From: Alphaproteobacteria bacterium
GTDB taxonomy: Bacteria > Pseudomonadota > Alphaproteobacteria > Rickettsiales > UBA8987
Length of the DNA: 33,305 bases
Reading direction: 5' to 3'
Assembly: GCA_030429625.1 (NCBI GenBank)
Contig: JAUIFA010000001.1
Coordinates: 1-33,305 of the forward strand
Of this stretch, positions 16,768-24,470 are shown piece by piece; within the stretch, counting starts at the first letter, position 1; each line of letters begins with the position of its first letter. Below the pieces are notes generated by a model that saw nothing but the letters and a program-made list of their open reading frames with translations, made no database searches and had not been told where the DNA came from. A program made the position numbers and the translations under genes.

Positions 16768-17456
16768 TGGAGTGTTGTAAAGTAAGTCAAAAATATATCG
16801 CCGAATTTATCGGCACCTACATGCTCATATTTTTTGGTTGTGGCAGTATTATGATTGCGGAGAGATTCCCTGGTAGTGTTTCGCCCGAAGCCATAGCGTT
16901 AATCTTTGGTGTGGTGGTGGCTACGGTGATTTATACCATCGGTCATGTGTCCGGTGCCCATCTTAATCCGGCTGTGACACTGGCATTTGCGGTGATCCAA
17001 CATTTCCCCCCAAAGCAGATATTGTATTATTGGACAGCGCAATGCGGCGGATCCATCTTGGCCATGGCCACCCTATACATGCTGTTGCCCGACGGTAATC
17101 TCTATGGGGCAACCCTGCCCAACATTGGGCTGGCTCCGTCTTTTATGTGTGAGATAGTGTTGACGTTTTTCCTTATGTTTGTCATTACTGCCGTGGCCAC
17201 GGATACCAGAGCCGAGGGCATGATGGCGGGGGTGGCCATTGGATCGATTGTTGCCTTATGTTCCTTTGTCGGTGGGCCTTTAACGGGTTCATCAATGAAT
17301 CCAGCACGTTCGCTTGGCCCTGCCTTATTGGATGGGTCTTTAGGGGTATTTTGGATTTACCTATTTGCTCCATTTATTGGGGCAGTACTTGGAGCGCTTA
17401 CCTATCAGAAAATCCGTTGTGAAACAGTGCCAAGCAATGTAGACGGTTGTTGTTAA
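16767..17456 (+). CDS. NIP-like (AqpN/AqpS) aquaporin, probable arsenite channel
   Basis: The 229-residue product is a six-helix major intrinsic protein with both NPA loops (HLNPAVT and SMNPARS). The segments AEFIGTYMLIFFGCGSIMI and GGPLTGSSMNPARSLGPAL resemble bacterial AqpN/AqpS and plant NIP channels rather than AqpZ. In my manual alignment a small Ser sits where AqpZ has its selectivity-filter His, which suggests a wider pore. With arsC it would form a passive arsenite exit route, as described for the aqpS-arsC pair of Sinorhizobium meliloti. The ATG at 16767 overlaps the arsC stop by one base; a GTG one codon earlier is also possible. A cysteine-rich end (GCC) closes the protein. Confidence 0.9.
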   Translation: MECCKVSQKYIAEFIGTYMLIFFGCGSIMIAERFPGSVSPEAIALIFGVVVATVIYTIGHVSGAHLNPAVTLAFAVIQHFPPKQILYYWTAQCGGSILAMATLYMLLPDGNLYGATLPNIGLAPSFMCEIVLTFFLMFVITAVATDTRAEGMMAGVAIGSIVALCSFVGGPLTGSSMNPARSLGPALLDGSLGVFWIYLFAPFIGAVLGALTYQKIRCETVPSNVDGCC

Positions 17457-17517
17457 GTAAAATAATCATTGCAATAATTTACAACTATTGAGAGAATGAG
17501 ATAATGGGGGAACAGAC

Positions 17518-17961
17518 ATGTCCAAAAAACACTATGCGGCCAATATTTTAATTGTAGAAGACAATAAGGTAGATTCCTTGGTATTGGAATCCATACTCAA
17601 ATCGTTTGGTGCAGAGGTGGACGTGGCGCAGGGGCTTGATGTGTCGGACATGTTAGTCAATCGTTATGATCTGGTGTTTTTAGACATGCACATGCCGGGA
17701 ATTGATGGATTTGACATTGCCAACAGTATTGGCCAGCGCCGAGCGACAATGCAGACGAAGGCGGTGATATTGGTTTCCGGTGATGAGTACGATGACCAGC
17801 TAAAGCGAAAATGTTTAGAAAAAGGCATAGATGGTTATATTCAGAAACCAGTGAATGAAAAAATATTGGGCAAGATATTAAAAGAATTTCTATCAAACAA
17901 AAAAGTTGGAATCCTTAAGCAAGACGGAAAAGAAAAAGGCTTCTTTCGCCGAGATAAGTAG
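17518..17961 (+). CDS. Single-domain response regulator (CheY-like)
   Basis: The 147-residue product is a receiver domain only. Acidic pocket E14/D15, phospho-acceptor D56 in FLDMHMPGIDG, Ser in the switch position (VSGDE) and K110 in QKP are all present. After the domain comes a short tail rich in Lys and Arg. A GGGGGAA ribosome binding site precedes the ATG. No kinase lies next to it, so its partner is unknown; the kinases at 5514, 8070 and 30418 are candidates. It follows the aquaporin gene by 61 bases and ends one base before the convergent murA gene. Confidence 0.9.
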   Translation: MSKKHYAANILIVEDNKVDSLVLESILKSFGAEVDVAQGLDVSDMLVNRYDLVFLDMHMPGIDGFDIANSIGQRRATMQTKAVILVSGDEYDDQLKRKCLEKGIDGYIQKPVNEKILGKILKEFLSNKKVGILKQDGKEKGFFRRDK

Positions 17962-17962
17962 G

Positions 17963-19249
17963 TTACACGTCCTTTGCTCGCACAATGTTAGCGCCCAGCG
18001 CGCATAATTTTTCTTCAATTCGCTCATACCCACGGTCAATATGGTACACCCGACTGATGGTGGTTTGCTCTTTGGCTTGCAGGGCAGCGAGAACCATTGC
18101 CACCGATGCCCGTAAATCAGTGGCCATAACTTCGGCTCCGTGAAAGCTTTCCACTCCTTTTATGGTGAGTTGATTGCCTTCAATTTTGATGTCTGCTCCC
18201 ATACGTTGCAACTCAGGAATATGCATGAAACGGTTCTCAAAGATATGTTCGCTGATGTGTGAGGTGCCTTGTGCCAAGGACATCAAGGCCACCAATTGCG
18301 CCTGCATATCGGTTGGAAATCCCGGATAAGGCTCTGTTTCCACATCAACCGGTTGCAAGTTTCCTACACCATCCACAGTCACGGAATTTTCTGTGGTGAA
18401 GATATTTACCCCGGATTGTTTTAAAATATCCAATGTGGATTGCAGTATTTCTGGGTTGATGCCATTAATCGTTACTTTTCCGCCGGTAATCGCTGCGGCA
18501 ATAGCATAGGTTCCGGCTTCGATACGGTCGGGCAGAACAGAATGCTGTGCTGCGGAGAGTTTTTCTACCCCTTCAATGGTGAGTGTATCGGTACCAATTC
18601 CTTGAATCTTAGCCCCCATTTTTACCAAACATTGCGCTAGATCGCTGACTTCTGGTTCTTTGGCGGCGTTGCGTAAGATGGTGGTGCCAAAGGCCAAACT
18701 AGCAGCCATAAGGCTGTTTTCCGTAGCCCCCACCGACACTTTCTCAAAGGTGATGTCCGCTCCCCGCAGCTTCCCATCTTGTGTGCCCACCTTCACATAG
18801 CCATCTTTTAGCTCTACTTTTGCGCCCATTTTTTCCAAAGCGTGAAGATGGAGGTCGATAGGGCGTGCGCCGATGGCACATCCTCCGGGTAGGGAAATTT
18901 CAGCCCTACCAAAGCGGGCGAGTAATGGTCCCATCACCACGATGGAAGCGCGCATTTTGCGCACAATTTCGTAAGGAGCACAGATGTCATTGACATCATG
19001 GCCATTTAAGGTAAGGATTCTCCCACAATTTCCGTTATCATTGCGCCCGTCAACATGCAGATCCACACCCAAATATACCAGTAAATTTGCCATGGTAGTA
19101 ATGTCGGAAAGATGGGGGATATTGGACAAGGTCAGTGGCTCTGAGCTTAAAATACTCGCCGCCATCAGAGGCAAGGCCGCGTTTTTGGCGCCGCTTATTT
19201 TGACCTTTCCTTTTAGAGGAATTCCCCCATTTATATGAATTTTGTCCAC
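17963..19249 (-). CDS. murA: UDP-N-acetylglucosamine 1-carboxyvinyltransferase
   Basis: The enzyme transfers enolpyruvate from PEP to UDP-GlcNAc, the first committed step of peptidoglycan synthesis. The 428-residue product has K22 in SGAKNAALP, R100 in the RKMRAS segment and the active-site loop GGCAIGARP with C124, the cysteine alkylated by fosfomycin in sensitive enzymes. The GTG at 19249 gives the family N-terminus (MDKIHINGG). The frame continues open upstream for over 100 codons into the divergent nadC region, but that part does not look like MurA. The ribosome binding site is weak. It ends one base from the convergent receiver gene. Confidence 0.95.
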   Translation of the reverse strand: MDKIHINGGIPLKGKVKISGAKNAALPLMAASILSSEPLTLSNIPHLSDITTMANLLVYLGVDLHVDGRNDNGNCGRILTLNGHDVNDICAPYEIVRKMRASIVVMGPLLARFGRAEISLPGGCAIGARPIDLHLHALEKMGAKVELKDGYVKVGTQDGKLRGADITFEKVSVGATENSLMAASLAFGTTILRNAAKEPEVSDLAQCLVKMGAKIQGIGTDTLTIEGVEKLSAAQHSVLPDRIEAGTYAIAAAITGGKVTINGINPEILQSTLDILKQSGVNIFTTENSVTVDGVGNLQPVDVETEPYPGFPTDMQAQLVALMSLAQGTSHISEHIFENRFMHIPELQRMGADIKIEGNQLTIKGVESFHGAEVMATDLRASVAMVLAALQAKEQTTISRVYHIDRGYERIEEKLCALGANIVRAKDV

Positions 19250-19334
19250 TGAAGATGTTTCTTTACTTGTTAATAATGATGTTTTGCATTTATAGTGTTT
19301 CTGCCCGTGGGAGCAAGTTAAAAAGGTTACAGAG

Positions 19335-20183
19335 ATGCAATTGGACTCACAAGAATTACGTAAAATCGTGCAAAACGCCCTAGACGAAGATATTGGCAAG
19401 GGCGACATCACCTCAAATTTGACCATACCTGCGGACGTATCCACCGCCATGATGTTTAATGCGCGGGAGGATATGGTCGTATGCGGCATTCCTGTAGTGA
19501 AGCAGGCCATTACATTAGTAGATTCTAATGTAACAATAGATCTGCTGGTTTCAGAGGGTGATTTTGTCAAATCAGGCAGCAATTTAATAAAAATCAGCGG
19601 CAAAGCCCGTTCGATTTTGGCAGCGGAGCGTGTGGCACTGAACTTCTTTCAGCATATGAGCGCTATGGCCACGCTTGCCCATCGCTATGCCCAGGCCGTC
19701 AAAGGAACAAATGCGGTGATTCTCGATACACGAAAAACCTTACCAGGGCTACGTTTGTTGGCCAAATATGCGGTCAAAATCGGGGGATGCAAAAATCACC
19801 GTTTTCGGTTGGATGACGGGATTTTGATCAAAGACAACCACATTCATGTTGCTGGCGGCATAAAACAGGCCCTAGAAGCCGTGCAAAAGGGCAATAATCA
19901 GGGTCTGAAGATTGAAATTGAGTGCGACACGCTGGAACAAGTCGCTGAAGCCATCGCCGCTAAGGCCGACATCATCATGTTGGACAATATGAGCTGCCAC
20001 ACCATGAAAAAAGCCGTGTCTATGGCCGCAGAAGTGGGGGAAAATCGGCCATTGTTGGAGGCGTCCGGCGGGGTAAACTTGAATACAGTGCGCGAAATTG
20101 CCCAAACCGGGGTGGATTATATCTCCGTTGGTGCTCTGACCCACAGTGCCGGAAATGCTGACATAGGGCTGGACAGTTTGTAG
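19335..20183 (+). CDS. nadC: Quinolinate phosphoribosyltransferase (decarboxylating)
   Basis: The 282-residue product makes nicotinate mononucleotide from quinolinate and PRPP in NAD synthesis. Motifs include AERVALNFFQHMSAMAT (97-113), DTRKTLPGLR (131-140), KYAVKIGGCKNHRFRL (144-159) and IEIECDTLEQV further on. These are the substrate-binding Arg, Lys and His segments of NadC. Length is normal. nadA and nadB are not next to it. It is divergent from murA, with 85 bases between the starts, and is followed by a palindromic repeat that may act as a 3' structure. Confidence 0.96.
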   Translation: MQLDSQELRKIVQNALDEDIGKGDITSNLTIPADVSTAMMFNAREDMVVCGIPVVKQAITLVDSNVTIDLLVSEGDFVKSGSNLIKISGKARSILAAERVALNFFQHMSAMATLAHRYAQAVKGTNAVILDTRKTLPGLRLLAKYAVKIGGCKNHRFRLDDGILIKDNHIHVAGGIKQALEAVQKGNNQGLKIEIECDTLEQVAEAIAAKADIIMLDNMSCHTMKKAVSMAAEVGENRPLLEASGGVNLNTVREIAQTGVDYISVGALTHSAGNADIGLDSL

Positions 20184-20189
20184 TTGGTG

Positions 20190-20272
20190 GTCATCCTGTG
20201 GAATTTCACAGAAATTAGACAGGATCCACTGCTGATATGGATTCTACACAGCCTAAAGGCTCGCAGAATGAC
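20190..20272 (-). repeat. Palindromic intergenic repeat, copy A
   Basis: This 83-base element lies between nadC and the lipoprotein gene. Read on the minus strand it aligns with copy B (21108-21182): both start GTCATTCTG and share AGAATCCAT, CTAATT and CCACAGGATGAC. On the plus strand ATCCTGT (20193-20199) pairs with ACAGGAT (20219-20225), with AATTTC/GAAATT inside it. A second hairpin covers 20241-20269 with AGCC/GGCT arms. It is probably a dispersed, non-coding repeat family; only two copies are visible here. Confidence 0.8.
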
Positions 20273-20408
20273 AGGCTATTTTTACCCCAAAAACACTATT
20301 TCCCCCTTGTATTTAAGAAATATTCAAAATATAGTACAAGCGTTAACGTTTTTTTAATCATTTAGGGCTATGATAGCTTTATTGATAAAATACCTAAGGA
20401 GAGTCAAG

Positions 20409-21095
20409 ATGTCCTCTGATATCGTAAAAGTTGGTTTATTAGTAGTCGGCACAGCGCTGGCTACCGGTTGTGTTCCGCATGACCAAAGAGTTCTAAACGA
20501 TCATACCAAATATGCTCAAGATGTTACGAGAGTGATAGAAAGAGAATATGGCGCGGTGGAATTGCCAGTGCGAGATAAAAGAGGCGACTTATTAAGTGTT
20601 GATCAAATTAAGGATTTACTGGCATCTTCCCCTTATGATTCTTTAGGCTTTGTTGCTATAAACCTTATTAATGGTAAAACACTTGCCTCAAAAGATCAAC
20701 TTCCACTACAAGATATGGAAACCGAATTTGTCGTTCGTAAAAGAACCGGTGGATTTAGGGAGTTTGCCCGTCATTGGGTTTCTGAAATTAATCCAGGTGA
20801 GTATAGTACTTTTAGAGCTACCGGTGGAGAAGAGTGGATAAATGTTACAAGGAATGCTGAGATTATCCACGGAGTTCAGGTGGATATAGATGAAAAACTT
20901 AAGAACAAATTCAGGATTGAAGACAGAGATCAGGGGGCTTTGGTTCCTCCAGCACTGTCAGATCGCCCGTCTTTGCAGCCGGATATTGCTAATCTTGCGG
21001 CGGTGATTGAAGGTCTTTCTCCGGTAGAGCAAGGTTTTGCAGCGCGTGAAGCGGCCCGTGCTTCAGAAGCCAGTCAGGGTGCTATCAGAGGTTAG
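20409..21095 (+). CDS. Putative lipoprotein of unknown function
   Basis: The 228-residue product starts with a short hydrophobic segment ending in the lipobox L-A-T-G-C with C21 as the lipidated residue, so it is likely anchored in the inner or outer membrane facing the periplasm. The rest is hydrophilic and mixed in charge, with a long acidic and basic middle part and an Ala/Glu/Arg-rich end. I recognise no domain. AAGGAG upstream of the ATG at 20409 fixes the start. The gene stands alone, flanked by two inverted copies of the palindromic repeat. The call as a lipoprotein rests on the signal only. Confidence 0.8.
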   Translation: MSSDIVKVGLLVVGTALATGCVPHDQRVLNDHTKYAQDVTRVIEREYGAVELPVRDKRGDLLSVDQIKDLLASSPYDSLGFVAINLINGKTLASKDQLPLQDMETEFVVRKRTGGFREFARHWVSEINPGEYSTFRATGGEEWINVTRNAEIIHGVQVDIDEKLKNKFRIEDRDQGALVPPALSDRPSLQPDIANLAAVIEGLSPVEQGFAAREAARASEASQGAIRG

Positions 21096-21107
21096 TTATA
21101 TAACAAC

Positions 21108-21182
21108 GTCATTCTGTGAAGCGATAGCTTGCACAGAATCCATGGATCATGTGCTAATTACTTTGTAGGTCCACAGGATGAC
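21108..21182 (+). repeat. Palindromic intergenic repeat, copy B
   Basis: This 75-base element lies 12 bases after the lipoprotein stop codon and is the same family as copy A but in the opposite orientation. ATTCTGTG-AAGC (21111-21122) pairs with GCTT-G-CACAGAAT (21127-21139) around a GATA loop, with one bulged G. Compared with copy A, the inner stem differs on both sides in a pairing-preserving way. It could end or protect the lipoprotein transcript. Confidence 0.8.
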
Positions 21183-21237
21183 ACATGACTAAGAACCCTT
21201 AGCTAAGAACCGTATTCCCACGTATTTTAAGAAATCC

Positions 21238-22458
21238 TTATAATTCCGCAGCTACCAGATCAATAAATTCTTCTGTGGTAGAGCCTTTAGCGCCTGCAAC
21301 ATCACGTGTGCCTTTCCCACCTACCATAATTTTACACATAGCATTCCAAAGGGAATTGGTAAATTTTTCCAACTCCTCTTTATTACCACTCGCAGAGGTT
21401 TTGGCGCTGTGGTTGATGGCTTCTTTGAGCGCAAAGACAAGACCTAGCGGATTGAGAGAGGTTTCCTTTCCGGCAAGACGAGCCGCCTCCATATCCGCCA
21501 CCGTGCCGTGAGAGGCCTCAAATTCGGCAATGTCTTTGCCGTCTTCACGCACACCGATAAGCGCAGACGAAATAAAGCCAGGAGAGCGATGTACTTGGCT
21601 AAGCTCATCGGTTAACATATCGCCATCGTAATTGTGACATGCCATACCAAACCCGCCATCGGTCCATTGGATCAATTTCATTTCAGCTGCATCAGATATA
21701 AGATGTTGCAGATCTCCACCGCAATTATCCAACAATCCCTTGGCTTTGAATTGTTCTTTATATTCTTTGTCAAACACATCTTTCATGCGTTGCCAGAATT
21801 CTTCCTGCCATTTGAAAACGGTTTTCTTAGTGGTCACATAAGGCGTGATGTCACTGGCCAAACAGCGGGAAAAGAAATGATGTGCCAAGTCTTTAACACT
21901 GTCCAGAGGGTTATGATAGGTCACCACGACATTGTCTTTGTGGGTGAGTTCACGTTCGTCCACAGCAATGGGCGCAGAACCATCTTCCGGATAAAATGTG
22001 GTAACAGATTTGCCGCGACCCACCTTAGCAAAGCCGCCGCCATATTCTCCACCAATGGCTTGACGTTCAAAGAATACTGGGCGTTTATAGCCCAACTCCA
22101 GCCCGTCGACCATGATGGTATCACGAGAAATAGTAACCCCGTTCCAACCGCGGCGGATGGCACCATTGGGAGAGCCCCAGGCTTTTTTGATGCCCAAATG
22201 TTCCAGTTGGTCTTGGGTGGGGGTGATGGTTGGCTCTTTAAAAATGGAGCGCACACGGTTGCCTGCATCAATGACGTCTTTTAACACCTGATCTTGTGTG
22301 TCGTCACGATGCTTGGCGCTGAGATCGTAAAATTCCCATGCGGAAATGTCCAAATGAGGGCGAATCCATTTATCAAGGATCAGCTCCATCACGTATCGGG
22401 TCATTTCCTCGCCTTTTATATAAACCATTGCAGGCGCGATAATTTTGGCATTTGTCAT
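21238..22458 (-). CDS. icd: Isocitrate dehydrogenase, type II fold, probably NAD+-linked
   Basis: The 406-residue product oxidises isocitrate to 2-oxoglutarate in the TCA cycle. It belongs to the homodimeric type II group that includes human IDH1: the equivalents of IDH1 R100, R109 and R132 are conserved (GAIRR, SRD, ERQAIGG), as are TKKT (210-213) and the metal-binding YDGD (277-280). The cofactor loop is unusual. After HGTV (317-320) it has A-D322-M323, where IDH1 has T-R314-H315, which grip the NADP 2'-phosphate. An acidic residue there favours NAD+. The segment GGEYGGG also differs from the usual GDQYRAT. GGAG upstream of the ATG supports the start. It stands as a single gene between repeat copy B and dctM. 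Confidence 0.9.
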   Translation of the reverse strand: MTNAKIIAPAMVYIKGEEMTRYVMELILDKWIRPHLDISAWEFYDLSAKHRDDTQDQVLKDVIDAGNRVRSIFKEPTITPTQDQLEHLGIKKAWGSPNGAIRRGWNGVTISRDTIMVDGLELGYKRPVFFERQAIGGEYGGGFAKVGRGKSVTTFYPEDGSAPIAVDERELTHKDNVVVTYHNPLDSVKDLAHHFFSRCLASDITPYVTTKKTVFKWQEEFWQRMKDVFDKEYKEQFKAKGLLDNCGGDLQHLISDAAEMKLIQWTDGGFGMACHNYDGDMLTDELSQVHRSPGFISSALIGVREDGKDIAEFEASHGTVADMEAARLAGKETSLNPLGLVFALKEAINHSAKTSASGNKEELEKFTNSLWNAMCKIMVGGKGTRDVAGAKGSTTEEFIDLVAAEL

Positions 22459-22513
22459 TGGTTTTTCTCCTTACATCCAACACAATTAACAGTTGTTTCT
22501 AACGTATTTTTGC

Positions 22514-23965
22514 TTAAAAATCCACTTCATAATTTTCTTCAATATCATGATGCACGCCCATCGTTTTATCAGCAGAATATCTATAATCATGGTCGTACAA
22601 ATAATCGGGTAGATAGGTCGCCATTTCGGGTACAAAGCTTAACACACCAAGCATCAGCAATTGAATAAGAACAAACGGCACCACGCCGCGATAAATCTCA
22701 TGAGTTTTAATATGTTTGGCCGCTACCCCCCTGATGTAGAACAGAGAAAAGCCAAAGGGTGGGGTTAAGAAGGAGGTTTGTAGATTAATAGCGATCATCA
22801 CACCCAGCCAGATTGGATGTACCCCCATGGTTAGTAATACTGGTGCCACAATGGGCACTACGACAAAGATAATTTCTATAAAGTCTAAGAAGAAGCCCAA
22901 CACAAACATCACCAGCATGGTCAGCAACATGGCCATAAAGACCCCACCCGGCAGGTTGCTGAGCAGGTTATGGACAATGTCATCCCCACCAAAGCCACGG
23001 AACACCAAGGTAAACATGGCCGCGCCAATGAGAATGGTAAAGACCATCGAGGTGGTTTTGGCGGTCTCCTGACAGACATAGCGTAATGTTTCAAGGGACA
23101 GTTGCTTGCGTGCAAAGGCCAAAATAATAGCACCCACCCCTCCGACTGCGGCGGATTCTGTGGCGGTGGCTACGCCAGACAAGATTGACCCCAATACCAC
23201 AATAATTAATAATAAAGGAGGTATTAGAACATGCAAGGCATGCATAAAAAGACCCCGATCGCGTTGTTTGGGAATAACGGCGGGGATCGCCTGTGGAAAA
23301 ATCTTGCTGTAAACAATCAGCCAGAGAATGTAAAACACAACAAGTCCCATGCCTGGGATAAGCGCTCCGGTGAACAAGTCCGCCACGGAAACCGGCTCAG
23401 GCGAGAGATTGTTCAGCGACATTTGCGCCGACTGGTAGGCGCTGGAAATTTGATCTCCTAAGAGAATCAGTACAATAGAAGGAGGGATGATTTGTCCCAG
23501 AGTGCCTGAGGCGCAAATCACTCCGGTGGAAATAGAATGGGCATATCCAGCTTTTTTCATCACGGGCAGGGAAATTAACCCCATCGTCACCACGGTGGCA
23601 CCCACAATGCCGGTGGAAGCGGCGAGCAAAGCCCCCACCACAATTACCGAAATACCAAGGCCAGAGCGCATATTACCAAACAGTTCGGCCATGGTCTCTA
23701 ACAGTTCTTCCGCGATTTTGGCCTTTTGCAGCATGGTACCCATAAAGACAAAAATAGGCACGGCCAGAAGCAAGTCGTTGGTCATGATGCCATAAATACG
23801 GTTGGGTAACGCGCTGATATAGCTGAGATCAAACACATCAAGCATGGAGCCGATAAGGGCAAACAAGAGTGCCGCGCCAGACAAGACAAAAGCCACCGGA
23901 AAGCCGGTTAACAATCCCACCGCAGTGAGAACAAGCATTAATGTTAACAGCAGCTCATGTCCCAT
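22514..23965 (-). CDS. TRAP transporter large permease (DctM family)
   Basis: The 483-residue product is a very hydrophobic protein with about twelve segments and the DctM plan, including GALLAASTGIVGATVVTMG, SGTLGQIIPPSIVLIL and LTPPFGFSLFYIRGV. It is the sodium-driven transport subunit for carboxylates or similar acids. It is longer than the usual 430 residues because of a hydrophilic loop at about 180-235 and an acidic C-terminal tail. The DctP binding protein and DctQ small permease that normally precede it are absent: the upstream neighbour is ridA, 11 bases away. They may be encoded elsewhere. The substrate is unknown. Confidence 0.93.
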   Translation of the reverse strand: MGHELLLTLMLVLTAVGLLTGFPVAFVLSGAALLFALIGSMLDVFDLSYISALPNRIYGIMTNDLLLAVPIFVFMGTMLQKAKIAEELLETMAELFGNMRSGLGISVIVVGALLAASTGIVGATVVTMGLISLPVMKKAGYAHSISTGVICASGTLGQIIPPSIVLILLGDQISSAYQSAQMSLNNLSPEPVSVADLFTGALIPGMGLVVFYILWLIVYSKIFPQAIPAVIPKQRDRGLFMHALHVLIPPLLLIIVVLGSILSGVATATESAAVGGVGAIILAFARKQLSLETLRYVCQETAKTTSMVFTILIGAAMFTLVFRGFGGDDIVHNLLSNLPGGVFMAMLLTMLVMFVLGFFLDFIEIIFVVVPIVAPVLLTMGVHPIWLGVMIAINLQTSFLTPPFGFSLFYIRGVAAKHIKTHEIYRGVVPFVLIQLLMLGVLSFVPEMATYLPDYLYDHDYRYSADKTMGVHHDIEENYEVDF

Positions 23966-23976
23966 TTACAATAAAC

Positions 23977-24441
23977 TTAGGCAATTTCGATCGTTGCGGC
24001 TACTTCCACGGCTGCGTTCATCGGCAGAGAGGCCACGCCATAGGCCACACGTGCGTGAGAGCCAATTTCTTCACCAAACGCACCGAGCATAAGTTCAGAA
24101 ACGCCATTGGCGACCACATGCGGATTTTGGAAGTCTGCCGCAGCAGCAACCAATATTTCAAGCTTAAGAATCTTTTTCACCCGATCAAGGTCTCCCCTGC
24201 AGGCGTTTTTCAGATGTGCCAGTATGTTTAGGCCACATACGGCTGCCGTGCGTTGTCCATCTTCTAAGCTCACATCACGCCCCAAATGGCCTGTGCGGAA
24301 CAATTTACCCTCTGCAAAGGGCAATTGGCCGGAAATGAAAACCACATTGCCAGATATTGTGTAAGGAACATAGGCCGCCGCCGGTGTGGCGACTTCAGGC
24401 AATTGAATGTTTAGCTCTTTTAGTTTGGTGTCTACGGACAT
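23977..24441 (-). CDS. RidA/YjgF family protein (possible enamine/imine deaminase)
   Basis: The 154-residue product belongs to the longer RidA subgroup. The core with ISGQLPF, the LVAAAADFQNPHVVANGV stretch and the C-terminal ARVAYGVASLPMNAAVEV segment are recognisable. The Arg in that last segment is the one that binds the substrate carboxylate in RidA. RidA proteins hydrolyse reactive 2-aminoacrylate from PLP enzymes, but subgroups differ and the exact substrate is not certain here. It lies 11 bases upstream of dctM and 29 bases downstream of trkH on the same strand, so it may share a transcript with them. Confidence 0.88.
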   Translation of the reverse strand: MSVDTKLKELNIQLPEVATPAAAYVPYTISGNVVFISGQLPFAEGKLFRTGHLGRDVSLEDGQRTAAVCGLNILAHLKNACRGDLDRVKKILKLEILVAAAADFQNPHVVANGVSELMLGAFGEEIGSHARVAYGVASLPMNAAVEVAATIEIA

Positions 24442-24470
24442 AGTTCTCCCCTTTGGTTTAGATCAATAGA

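Noticed and set aside
19250-19603. Long N-terminal extension of MurA
   Set aside because: The frame is open for 118 more codons, but they overlap the divergent nadC gene, do not resemble MurA, and the family N-terminus begins at the GTG at 19249.
20343-20374. Promoter TTAACG ... TATGAT for the lipoprotein gene
   Set aside because: The spacer between the hexamers is 20 bases, too long for a normal sigma-70 promoter, so I did not list it.
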